Assembly (NCBI GenBank): GCA_964476045.1
Contig: CAYYYJ010000032.1
Span: forward strand, 1 to 8,813
Length of the DNA stretch: 8,813 nt
DNA from: CAYYYJ01 sp964476045
GTDB taxonomy: Archaea; Aenigmatarchaeota; Aenigmatarchaeia; QMZP01; JACQNV01
Reading direction: 5' to 3'
In this document: positions 1 to 5,080 of the stretch, one piece after another
Position numbering within the stretch: position 1 is the stretch's first letter
Layout: each line of letters opens with the position of its first letter
Notes under the pieces: generated by a model
The model's input: the letters and a program-made list of their open reading frames with translations, nothing else
What the model was told of the DNA's origin: nothing
Database searches by the model: none
Translations under genes and position numbers: made by a program

Positions 1-63
1 AAGCAGATATAAATACTTTACTCACTTTTTTTGTATATTTATTATAATAATTCTTATAAAAGA
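1..63 (-). promoter_or_regulatory. AT-rich left edge with a possible promoter for a gene outside the window
   Basis: This short segment has no gene. On the minus strand, bases 18-8 read as TAAAGTATTTATAT-like sequence, a purine-rich stretch followed by an archaeal box A. A leaderless gene using it would start about 25 bases away, just beyond the left edge. The plus strand carries seven T in a row (about 26-32), which could also end a transcript entering from the left. Neither role can be tested from the window alone. Confidence 0.3.
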
Positions 64-366
64 CTAATCAAAAGGGCTTCTTTCAATGTCAGCCTCTTCC
101 GAAGCAATGTAAACTAGCACACCTATGGTAGGAACTAGATGTTCTACACCTCTCGGTGTCCCTAAATTGTGATCATTGCATGTCCTTACTCTCACAGAAG
201 GCTCTTCCGCTCTCAGGATTCTCAGATAGCCGAAAACCCTAGGAGGATCACCTGAATTCATCGTCTCTAAAAACCTCTCTCTTTCGGGTTGAGTACGTGT
301 TCCTAAATATCTACCAAACCCTTCAGTATATCGGACTCCAACTTCCACTAAGATGTTCGATGGCAT
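64..366 (-). CDS. Unrecognised 100-residue protein
   Basis: I do not recognise this protein. It is soluble-looking, with no signal peptide, membrane segment, cysteine pair or metal motif. It is rich in arginine and glutamate, with an RTQPERERF stretch near residues 24-32, an LRILRAEE stretch near 48-55 and a hydrophobic segment (LVPTIGVLVYIA) near 77-88. Support for expression comes from upstream: TTTAAA at 390-395 lies about 27 bases before the ATG, the spacing of a leaderless archaeal promoter, and there is no Shine-Dalgarno sequence. It is transcribed away from the hairpin-rich region and could be functionally linked to it, but nothing shows that. A spurious reading frame remains possible. 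Confidence 0.5.
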   Translation of the reverse strand: MPSNILVEVGVRYTEGFGRYLGTRTQPERERFLETMNSGDPPRVFGYLRILRAEEPSVRVRTCNDHNLGTPRGVEHLVPTIGVLVYIASEEADIERSPFD

Positions 367-387
367 AGGATACTTAATGGCAAAATA

Positions 388-399
388 AGTTTAAATTCT
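388..399 (-). promoter_or_regulatory. Box A promoter element for the 100-residue protein
   Basis: On the minus strand the sequence reads GAATTTAAACTT, centred about 27 bases upstream of the ATG at 366, which fits a leaderless transcript. The TTTAAA core is palindromic, so it could also drive plus-strand transcription beginning near 418-420. That would cut into the first hairpin of the candidate RNA, so the minus-strand role fits better. Confidence 0.45.
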
Positions 400-427
400 A
401 GTATTCCACTCGTGTGCTTCGCACATC

Positions 428-615
428 TCTTGAGCAAGCTCAAGACAGTGTATTCACTTGTGGTCTTAAATGGTTGAAACTGGTCTTGGATAAATTGTTT
501 GAAGACCAGTTTCGTCCCTTTAGGAATACAACAGTCAAAATCGTGTCTCGTAGACACGAGATCTTGAACGCCAGTTCAAGAGATGTGCGTTCATCTCTTG
601 TGCCGACGCACAAGA
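428..615 (+). repeat. Three sister hairpins TCTTGNNC-loop-GNNCAAGA
   Basis: Three 8-bp perfect hairpins share one pattern: TCTTGAGC/GCTCAAGA (428-445, AA loop), TCTTGAAC/GTTCAAGA (562-581, GCCA loop) and TCTTGTGC/GCACAAGA (596-615, CGAC loop). They differ at stem positions 6 and 7 only, and each change is matched on the other arm. The motif CATCTCT also recurs at 424-430, 592-598, 616-622 and 708-714, with its complement AGAGATG at 579-585 and 641-647. This looks like internal duplication followed by drift that kept the pairing. Confidence 0.7.
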
Positions 616-671
616 CATCTCTGCATCTTTCGCATAAATAAGAGATGCAGAACCGCATGCTCATAAACATG

Positions 672-697
672 CCGCTGGTCAATAGCCAGCGGTTTTT
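672..697 (+). terminator. Intrinsic-terminator-like hairpin plus T5
   Basis: CCGCTGG (672-678) and CCAGCGG (686-692) form a 7-bp GC-rich stem with a 7-base loop, followed directly by TTTTT (693-697). The T run is on the plus strand, so it would end plus-strand transcription, matching the proposed orientation of the structured RNA. On the minus strand the run is A5 and precedes the hairpin, so it would not serve argS. Archaeal termination depends mainly on the T run. Confidence 0.55.
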
Positions 698-704
698 GAC
701 TTCT

Positions 705-2192
705 TCACATCTCTCTAACAGTCTCTATCCCAAGAAGCTCGAGACCTTTTTCCAAAACCAAAGAAACAGCCTTAACAAGAGCTAATCTAGCTGCCCTCAA
801 TTTCATGTCCTCTATAAGGACTGGATGCAAATGATAAAACCCATTAAATAACTGCGCCAGTTCAAAAAGATATGTAGTGATCTCATGTGGTGAATAAGAG
901 TCAGCAGCCTTCTTCACAATTCCCGGGAATTCCGCCAGTTTCTTCAGGATATCTATCTCAGCTTTTTCTCTCAAAAGGGACGCATCAAATTTCCCAAGCT
1001 TTGATTTACCTAAAATACTTGCCGCTCGCACAAAAGTGTACTGCAAATAAGGCCCGCTCCTGCCGTTAGTGTCCATTGCCTGATCCCAGTCGAATTTAAT
1101 CGGCTTATTATTCTCAATATTCAGCATCGAATATTTGATAGCAGCAAAAGCAATTTTCTTTCCAATATTTTTTTTAGATTTCAATTTCGGATTTTTCTTA
1201 TTTATTTGGTCTAAAGCCATCTTCATCATCTCATCCCTAAGGTCCTCATACAAGATAACATTCCCTAATCTTGAGGCCATTTTGCCTTCTTTTAGAGTGA
1301 CCAACCCATGAGATAAGTGATGATGCTCCCCTTTAGCCAAGCCCAGTAGTTGATAGGTTTTGAATAACTGCTTGAAATAAAATTCCTGTTCAGATCCCAC
1401 GACGTAAATATATTTGTCAAAATTCCCGAGGTTTGCTTTCAACTGTATCAACCCAAAATCTTTTGTAGAGTAAAGGGCAGTCCCATCCGACTTCAGTAGC
1501 ATGAAATAGCCTAGCCCATATTCTTTCAAATCGATGCCCAACGTCCCTTCACTCTCAATTATCCTGCCTTCTCTGCGCAGTTCTCTAACAAGCCCTTTGC
1601 CCGGCTCCTCGCAGAGGCTTTCAGGTATCACATGGTCAACCTTGATTTCCATTTCCTTTGCTATTTTTTTGAAGCACGCATAACACATTTCCCTGAATTT
1701 TTTCCANNNNNNNNNNNNNNNNNNNNNNNNNNNNNNNNNNNNNNNNNNNNNNNNNNNNNNNNNNNNNNNNNNNNNNNNNNNNNNNNNNNNNNNNNNNNNN
1801 NNNNNNACAGCGTTCCTGACATGGCCTATATGGAAAGATTTGAACGGGTTTGCCTGATAGACATCCATGATTAAATTTTCTTTTATTTTATCAGAGCCAT
1901 ACTTTGTCTTTTCTTTGATTATTTCTTTTAAAACAGTCCCGCCAACCTTGCTCCAGTCAATATAAAAATTCACGTAAGGCCCGAGGGCTTTGACCTCTCT
2001 GACATTCTTTATTTTCAGTTTTCCAGAAAACTCCCGCGCAATCTCAACCGGGTTTCTCTTAAACTCCCTGGCAAGCTCAAAACAAGGCAAAGAAAAATCA
2101 GCGTCTATATTTTCAGGCGGCTTCTCGAGTTTCGGGTTTTTGACTCCCAGTTTTTCAAGTTCTTTAGTTATTTCAGATTTTATAGAATCCAT
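705..2192 (-). CDS. argS: Arginine--tRNA ligase, interrupted by an assembly gap
   Basis: Class I aminoacyl-tRNA synthetase that charges tRNA-Arg with arginine using ATP in the cytoplasm. Numbering by the reading frame that includes the gap: residues 1-100 match the N-terminal tRNA-contacting domain, and HIGH is exact at 121-124 in SFHIGHVRNA. SDGTALYSTKDFG follows near 235-247, a KMSKS-like KMASR at 304-308, and the all-helical anticodon-binding domain runs from about 380 to the end. The 100-N gap begins just after HIGH. Family members usually have roughly a hundred residues between this point and the WKKFREMC-like segment, so the real missing DNA is probably nearer 300 bases and the true protein near 560-570 residues. 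I see no sign of a real break. The ATG is supported by a box A 25 bases upstream. The stop lies 7 bases from the candidate RNA's T run on the opposite strand. Confidence 0.95.
   Translation of the reverse strand: MDSIKSEITKELEKLGVKNPKLEKPPENIDADFSLPCFELAREFKRNPVEIAREFSGKLKIKNVREVKALGPYVNFYIDWSKVGGTVLKEIIKEKTKYGSDKIKENLIMDVYQANPFKSFHIGHVRNAXXXXXXXXXXXXXXXXXXXXXXXXXXXXXXXXXXWKKFREMCYACFKKIAKEMEIKVDHVIPESLCEEPGKGLVRELRREGRIIESEGTLGIDLKEYGLGYFMLLKSDGTALYSTKDFGLIQLKANLGNFDKYIYVVGSEQEFYFKQLFKTYQLLGLAKGEHHHLSHGLVTLKEGKMASRLGNVILYEDLRDEMMKMALDQINKKNPKLKSKKNIGKKIAFAAIKYSMLNIENNKPIKFDWDQAMDTNGRSGPYLQYTFVRAASILGKSKLGKFDASLLREKAEIDILKKLAEFPGIVKKAADSYSPHEITTYLFELAQLFNGFYHLHPVLIEDMKLRAARLALVKAVSLVLEKGLELLGIETVREM
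1707..1806. other. Assembly gap (exactly 100 N) inside argS
   Basis: A run of exactly 100 N, the common placeholder for a gap of unknown size. The reading frame is the same on both sides, but this can be coincidence. Family length suggests that more than 100 bases are missing. Confidence 0.95.
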
Positions 2193-2212
2193 AAACTCTA
2201 TTAGAAATAGAT

Positions 2213-2221
2213 AAATATAAA
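2213..2221 (-). promoter_or_regulatory. Box A of the argS promoter
   Basis: On the minus strand this reads TTTATATTT, centred about 25 bases before the argS ATG at 2192, with a purine-containing AGC just upstream. The spacing predicts a leaderless or nearly leaderless argS mRNA, and no Shine-Dalgarno sequence is visible before the ATG. Confidence 0.6.
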
Positions 2222-2240
2222 GCTGGTAAAATCAAGTTCC

Positions 2241-2274
2241 TGAAATCAATTTCATATTTTTGAAGTTAATTTCA
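2241..2274. repeat. Two tandem 14-bp imperfect palindromes phased by 20 bp
   Basis: TGAAATCAATTTCA (2241-2254) has 6-bp inverted arms around CA, and TGAAGTTAATTTCA (2261-2274) is a near copy exactly 20 bases on. They lie upstream of the argS box A (about 20-60 bases beyond it) and downstream of the Rieske gene. Two symmetric sites two helical turns apart resemble a regulator-binding pair, but the AT-rich setting makes chance similarity possible. Confidence 0.35.
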
Positions 2275-2304
2275 AATTGAAGATAAAATAAATAGGGAAT
2301 AGAA

Positions 2305-2607
2305 TCAAATTTCCACCATCAACTTGTCCCCTTCAACCTTCACTTTGTAACAAGATAGCTTTCCAGCTGGATTTGTTTTGCAAGCTCCTGTAGAAACATC
2401 GTACTGCCAACCATGCCATCCGCAAGTTACTGTGTTACCGCTCAGAGCACCTTCACCTAAAGGGCCTCCCCTGTGCAAACATGTGTTGTCAACTGCATGG
2501 AATTTTCCATCTACATTAAAAACTGCTATTTGTTTTCCCCCAGCCTTCACTGTTTTCCCTTTTCCCGGTTTTATATCAGAAACCTTTGCTACTTCAACTG
2601 CTCCCAT
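2305..2607 (-). CDS. Rieske-type [2Fe-2S] ferredoxin
   Basis: A 100-residue, single-domain soluble Rieske protein. The two cluster-binding boxes are intact: C43-L-H45 (CLHRGGPLG) and C62-GW-H65 (CGWHGWQYD), 16 residues apart, with the glycine-rich turns of the family. Length and sequence fit the small ferredoxins that pass electrons to dioxygenases or form NirD-like subunits, rather than the membrane-anchored Rieske proteins of bc complexes, since there is no transmembrane helix. There is no oxygenase or reductase next door, so its partner is unknown. Unlike most genes here it has a Shine-Dalgarno sequence, AGAGGT, four bases before the ATG. The gene begins 57 bases after the phosphatase stop on the same strand and may be read through from it. 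Confidence 0.93.
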   Translation of the reverse strand: MGAVEVAKVSDIKPGKGKTVKAGGKQIAVFNVDGKFHAVDNTCLHRGGPLGEGALSGNTVTCGWHGWQYDVSTGACKTNPAGKLSCYKVKVEGDKLMVEI

Positions 2608-2611
2608 AAGT

Positions 2612-2635
2612 ACCTCTTAGAACAGAACTTTCTGT
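2612..2635 (-). promoter_or_regulatory. Shine-Dalgarno and small palindrome before the Rieske gene
   Basis: AGAGGT (minus strand, 2617-2612) sits four bases before the ATG and supports the chosen start. Just upstream, ACAGAA and TTCTGT (2622-2635) form a perfect 6-bp inverted repeat with a 2-base centre, which could be an operator or leader hairpin. No convincing box A is visible, so co-transcription with the upstream phosphatase is plausible. Confidence 0.45.
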
Positions 2636-2664
2636 CCGATTTCTAATAATTGGAAATTCAGGTT

Positions 2665-3447
2665 TTAAAGCTTGCCTATACTGCCTAAAATCTCCCTATG
2701 CAGCTTCCCGTTAGTCGTCAGGATATCTTCTTTAGCCAAATTCCACCTGGCCCCTTTAAAATCAGTAATTTTTGCCCCAGCTTCTTCCGCAATCAACGAA
2801 CCTGCAGCCACATCATACGAATTCGCATTGGATACCTCAAAAACATCTATCCTTCCAGCAGCGAGATAACAAAGCTCCAAAGCAGCTGCACCAAACTGCC
2901 TTGTGTGGCTTGAAAGTATTTTCAGCTTCGAAAAAATCTTTATGCCCCTCTCAACAAACTCAGGCTTCCTCCCGCTGTGGCAAAACCCGATAACAGAACT
3001 CTTAATATCTTCTACATTAGAAACCTGGATTTTATTTCCGTTCAGAAAAGCTCCCTTACCCCTTTCTGCCCAAAATAGCTCATCCAAAAACGGCGAGTAA
3101 ACAGCCCCAACAACAACCTCATCTTTCTTTGCAAGAGCAATCGAAACATTGAAAAACGGGTTCTTTATTTTGTAATTAGTTGTCCCATCTAACGGATCCA
3201 CAAGCCACAGAAAGTCAGATTTTTTCTTCTCCTCCCCCGCCTCTTCAGAGAGTATACTGTAATCAGGGAATTCTTTTTTCAGAACATTCAAAATCACTTT
3301 CTCTGATTTCAGATCGACTTCGGTCACAAACTCCTTCCTCTCGCCTTTCTGCTTCACAGCATATTCTTTATTGAAATTCTCCAGCAGAATTTTCCCAGCT
3401 TCCTTCGCCGCGAATTTTGCTGTTTCGAGTTGTTTTGAGTAGCTCAT
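2665..3447 (-). CDS. Inositol monophosphatase family protein (possibly dual IMPase/FBPase)
   Basis: Mg-dependent, Li-sensitive-type phosphatase fold, 260 residues, the usual length. The metal ligands are visible: E68-E69 in LSEEAGE, the signature D84-P-L-D87-G-T-T-N91 after WLV, and D212 in SYDVAAG, where most members have WD. RQFGAAALELCYLAAGRID (183-201) is the substrate-side motif of the family. Archaeal members often hydrolyse both inositol-1-phosphate and fructose-1,6-bisphosphate, serving inositol-lipid or solute synthesis or gluconeogenesis. The sequence does not say which substrate is used. It is divergent from the metallopeptidase gene across only 29 bases, so both promoters must overlap. 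The Rieske gene follows on the same strand. The ATG at 3447 is the natural start, with a box A-like TTATTAAT about 23 bases upstream. Confidence 0.92.
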   Translation of the reverse strand: MSYSKQLETAKFAAKEAGKILLENFNKEYAVKQKGERKEFVTEVDLKSEKVILNVLKKEFPDYSILSEEAGEEKKKSDFLWLVDPLDGTTNYKIKNPFFNVSIALAKKDEVVVGAVYSPFLDELFWAERGKGAFLNGNKIQVSNVEDIKSSVIGFCHSGRKPEFVERGIKIFSKLKILSSHTRQFGAAALELCYLAAGRIDVFEVSNANSYDVAAGSLIAEEAGAKITDFKGARWNLAKEDILTTNGKLHREILGSIGKL

Positions 3448-3475
3448 ATTTTAATAATAGATCCATTATTAATAA
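3446..3475. promoter_or_regulatory. Overlapping divergent promoters in a 29-base spacer
   Basis: TTAATAAT (3451-3458) and ATTATTAA (3465-3472) form a perfect 8-bp inverted repeat around AGATCC. Each arm has the position of a box A: the left arm is about 24 bases before the metallopeptidase ATG (3477), and the right arm, read on the minus strand, is about 23 bases before the phosphatase ATG (3447). The two core promoters would overlap and probably exclude each other. Confidence 0.5.
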
Positions 3476-3476
3476 C

Positions 3477-3866
3477 ATGCCTTCAATAAAATACTACAAA
3501 GCCCCAGATGTCCAGGATGAAATCTCCAATTTAGTGGGTAAACTAAACCTTTCCCACCTGGACCTCTCGAGAATTGTCTGCATCCGGAGCTTCGGCTCCA
3601 AAAGCAGGCGGACAATAGCGAGATGCCACACAACATCCAGAATAGTCCAAGCCTCTCTAGGCATAGGCGCGCATTATATAATAGAAATCATCTCTGAAAT
3701 CTACGACAAAATGCCTCAAGAAGAGAAAATAAAAACCTTAATCCACGAACTCATGCACATCCCGAAAAGTTTTGGCGGCGGGTTTCGACATCATGACTTT
3801 GTGAATAAGAAGGGTGTGGAGAAACTTTACAAAGAGTATTTGGAGTCGGTTAGTTCTGTTACATAA
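3477..3866 (+). CDS. Small archaeal HExxH metallopeptidase-like protein, function unknown
   Basis: A 129-residue putative zinc metallopeptidase. H90-E91-L-M-H94 is a standard HExxH zinc motif inside IHELMHIPKSFGGG, followed by H105-H106 as likely third-ligand candidates. The layout matches the archaeal 'predicted metallopeptidase' family (COG4900-like, recalled rather than searched), whose substrate is not known. The protein starts with a basic, tyrosine-rich segment and has no signal peptide or membrane helix, so it is cytoplasmic. I chose the ATG at 3477 rather than an upstream in-frame ATG at 3417, because the upstream part lies over the phosphatase gene and a box A-like element precedes 3477 by about 24 bases. 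Its 3' end is the source of two decayed copies downstream, at 4853-5045 and 6650-6688, each following a toxin-like module. Confidence 0.8.
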   Translation: MPSIKYYKAPDVQDEISNLVGKLNLSHLDLSRIVCIRSFGSKSRRTIARCHTTSRIVQASLGIGAHYIIEIISEIYDKMPQEEKIKTLIHELMHIPKSFGGGFRHHDFVNKKGVEKLYKEYLESVSSVT

Positions 3867-3876
3867 GCAACCCATA

Positions 3877-3932
3877 ACTTACCCCTACATTATGATGTAA
3901 AACCAAATCTTTATAAATGTGTAGGGGTAAGT
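3877..3932. promoter_or_regulatory. 13-bp inverted repeat flanking the fic box A (putative operator)
   Basis: ACTTACCCCTACA (3877-3889) and TGTAGGGGTAAGT (3920-3932) are perfect reverse complements. Their centres are 43 bp apart, about four helical turns, so both arms face the same side of the DNA. The fic box A lies between them and the right arm fills the space between box A and the predicted transcription start. A regulator bound to both arms would block or loop the promoter. As RNA, only the left arm and box A side could be read, from the upstream gene. Confidence 0.6.
3909..3918 (+). promoter_or_regulatory. Box A of the fic promoter
   Basis: CTTTATAAAT has its centre 25-26 bases before the ATG at 3939 and follows an A-rich stretch suited to TFB binding. 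The spacing predicts a leaderless fic mRNA starting at or next to the ATG, and no Shine-Dalgarno sequence is present. Confidence 0.65.
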
Positions 3933-3938
3933 ATAATC

Positions 3939-4841
3939 ATGGTTACAATTAAAAAAAGGCTCATAGGGAACCAGGAGTATTATTACCTTGAACACACAGT
4001 AAGGAAAAAAGGCTCTGTGGGAAAAGAAGAAGTTTATCTGGGGAAAAAAATACCAAAGGATATAGAAAATATAAAAAGGGATTTCCTCAGCAACATCTAC
4101 AAGGAAAAATGGCATGCTGCGCTGGATAAGATAAAAACCGGGTACTCAAAAGAATTGTCCATAATCCCGCAGTCGGCGTGGAGAAAAGAAAAACAGACGT
4201 TTGCAATAAAGTTTACATATAACAGCCAGAAAATAGAAGGTTCAAAATTAACATATAGGGAAACAGCTGACCTTCTCGAAAACGGAATAACACCAAAAAG
4301 CAGGCCTATTAATGATGTAAAGGAAGCTGAAGCCCATAAGAAAGTTTTTTATGAGATGCTAGAATACAAGAAGGATCTTTCCCTCCAAATCGTCCTTTAT
4401 TGGCATAAAACTTTATTTGAAGCAACAAAACAGGACATTGCAGGAAAGATACGGCAGCATCAGGTTGCAATATCTGGGAGCAAATTCCTCCCCCCATATC
4501 CAGCAGAAGTTTACCCGCTTCTGGAAGAGTTTTTCAGCTGGTATAAGAGGGAAAAGGGTAAGCTTCATCCAGTTGAACTGGCAGCCCTTACACACTTAAA
4601 GTTTGTGACTATACACCCGTTCTCTGATGGAAACGGCAGAGCCTCACGGCTGTTAATGAACTTTATACTGAACAGGCACAATTACCCGCTTCTTGACATA
4701 CAGTATGTGAATAGGTCAGCCTACTACAATGCCCTTGAAAGGTCCCAGACAACAGGCAACGCTAATATTTTCTTGGTCTGGTTTATCAAAAAATACATCA
4801 AGGAGAATAATAGATACGTGAGAAATCCGGCTAAACACTAG
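3939..4841 (+). CDS. Fic family protein (class II, self-inhibited AMP-transferase type)
   Basis: A 300-residue Fic (FIDO) protein, expected to transfer AMP or another nucleotide moiety from a nucleotide to a hydroxyl side chain of a target protein. The catalytic motif HPFSDGNGRASR is complete at 226-237, with catalytic H226, the phosphate-binding GNG (231-233) and R234/R237. The flap-like region AGKIRQHQVAISGS is at 168-181. An inhibitory motif (S/T)xxxE(G/N) is present as S96-QKI-E100-G101 N-terminal to the core, which marks class II, where the helix is in the same chain and E100 would hold back ATP. Residues 1-55 form a basic, tyrosine-rich N-terminal part (EYYYLEHTVR...VYLGKKIP) that I recall from archaeal Fic proteins. 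Because it inhibits itself, no separate antitoxin is needed, and none is present. The gene lies between the intact metallopeptidase and a copy of that gene's 3' end. Confidence 0.92.
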   Translation: MVTIKKRLIGNQEYYYLEHTVRKKGSVGKEEVYLGKKIPKDIENIKRDFLSNIYKEKWHAALDKIKTGYSKELSIIPQSAWRKEKQTFAIKFTYNSQKIEGSKLTYRETADLLENGITPKSRPINDVKEAEAHKKVFYEMLEYKKDLSLQIVLYWHKTLFEATKQDIAGKIRQHQVAISGSKFLPPYPAEVYPLLEEFFSWYKREKGKLHPVELAALTHLKFVTIHPFSDGNGRASRLLMNFILNRHNYPLLDIQYVNRSAYYNALERSQTTGNANIFLVWFIKKYIKENNRYVRNPAKH

Positions 4842-4852
4842 GGCTGCATAGA

Positions 4853-5045
4853 ACCTTCACGCACCACGATGTTGTGAACAGGAAGGGTGTGGAGNNNNNN
4901 NNNNNNNNNNNNNNNNNNNNNNNNNNNNNNNNNNNNNNNNNNNNNNNNNNNNNNNNNNNNNNNNNNNNNNNNNNNNNNNNNNNNNNNNNNNNNNTACTAC
5001 AAAGAGTTTTTTGAGGATGTCTGGAAGAGCGCAAAACCTCTCTAG
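4853..5045 (+). pseudogene. Decayed copy of the metallopeptidase 3' end (tail 1), split by an assembly gap
   Basis: Starting within 15 bases of the fic stop, the plus strand reads FTHHDVVNRKGVE in frame, against FRHHDFVNKKGVE at residues 103-115 of the intact metallopeptidase, with very similar DNA (AAGGGTGTGGAG identical). After the 100-N gap it resumes as YYKEFFEDVWKSAKPL and a stop, matching the position of LYKEYLES in the intact protein but with a different final segment. The HExxH motif is absent and no start is present, so this is a remnant. By alignment only about one codon is missing between the two parts, so the gap may be nearly empty, or the join may be a scaffold artefact. Confidence 0.75.
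4895..4994. other. Assembly gap (exactly 100 N) inside tail 1
   Basis: A second run of exactly 100 N. It falls in sequence repeated elsewhere in the window, where assemblers often break. The flanks are collinear with the metallopeptidase with room for about one codon, so the true size could be near zero or could hide a larger insertion. Confidence 0.95.
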
Positions 5046-5080
5046 TATCTATTTTCAACAGACAAGAAGTGCAGCCGAAA

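Larger units (their letters stand above)
401..697 (+). ncRNA. Candidate structured RNA made of about ten hairpins, unrecognised
   Basis: Almost the whole gap between argS and the left gene can be folded by eye. GTATTCC (401-407) pairs with GGAATAC (523-529), closing a multibranch domain that holds stems at 412-417/421-426, 428-435/438-445, 447-450/455-458 and a perfect 12-bp stem at 476-487/502-513. A second domain follows, with stems at 541-548/552-559, 562-569/574-581, 582-585/592-595, 596-603/608-615, 620-630/641-651 and 655-659/668-672. It ends in a terminator-like hairpin at 672-692 followed by five T. The two non-Watson-Crick pairs (412-426 and 629-642) are G-U if the plus strand is transcribed and A-C mismatches if the minus strand is, so plus is favoured. 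I see no RNase P, SRP, tRNA or rRNA signature. The promoter is unclear, so the 5' end is a guess. A DNA-level hairpin array or an argS 3' untranslated region is the alternative. Confidence 0.6.

Noticed and set aside
37..64. Second dif-like site (ATTTATTATAA, TAATTC, TTATAAAAGAC)
   Set aside because: Spacing of arms and centre fits, but the arms match poorly outside ATAA/TTAT, and the region is so AT-rich that chance is enough.
348..682. Three overlapping reading frames (348-557 minus, 414-641 plus, 440-682 minus) in the hairpin region
   Set aside because: They overlap one another on both strands, have no recognisable domains, and lie in sequence whose inverted repeats explain the open frames. 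The structured RNA is the better reading.
401..697. CRISPR array
   Set aside because: The repeated elements are hairpins of different sequence and spacing, without identical direct repeats or regular spacers, and no cas gene is nearby.
3417..3476. Twenty-residue N-terminal extension of the metallopeptidase
   Set aside because: It lies over the start of the divergent phosphatase and the shared promoter, and the box A spacing favours the ATG at 3477.
4831..5058. Minus-strand reading frame across the second N run
   Set aside because: It exists only because N is read through, and it lies opposite the metallopeptidase remnant.
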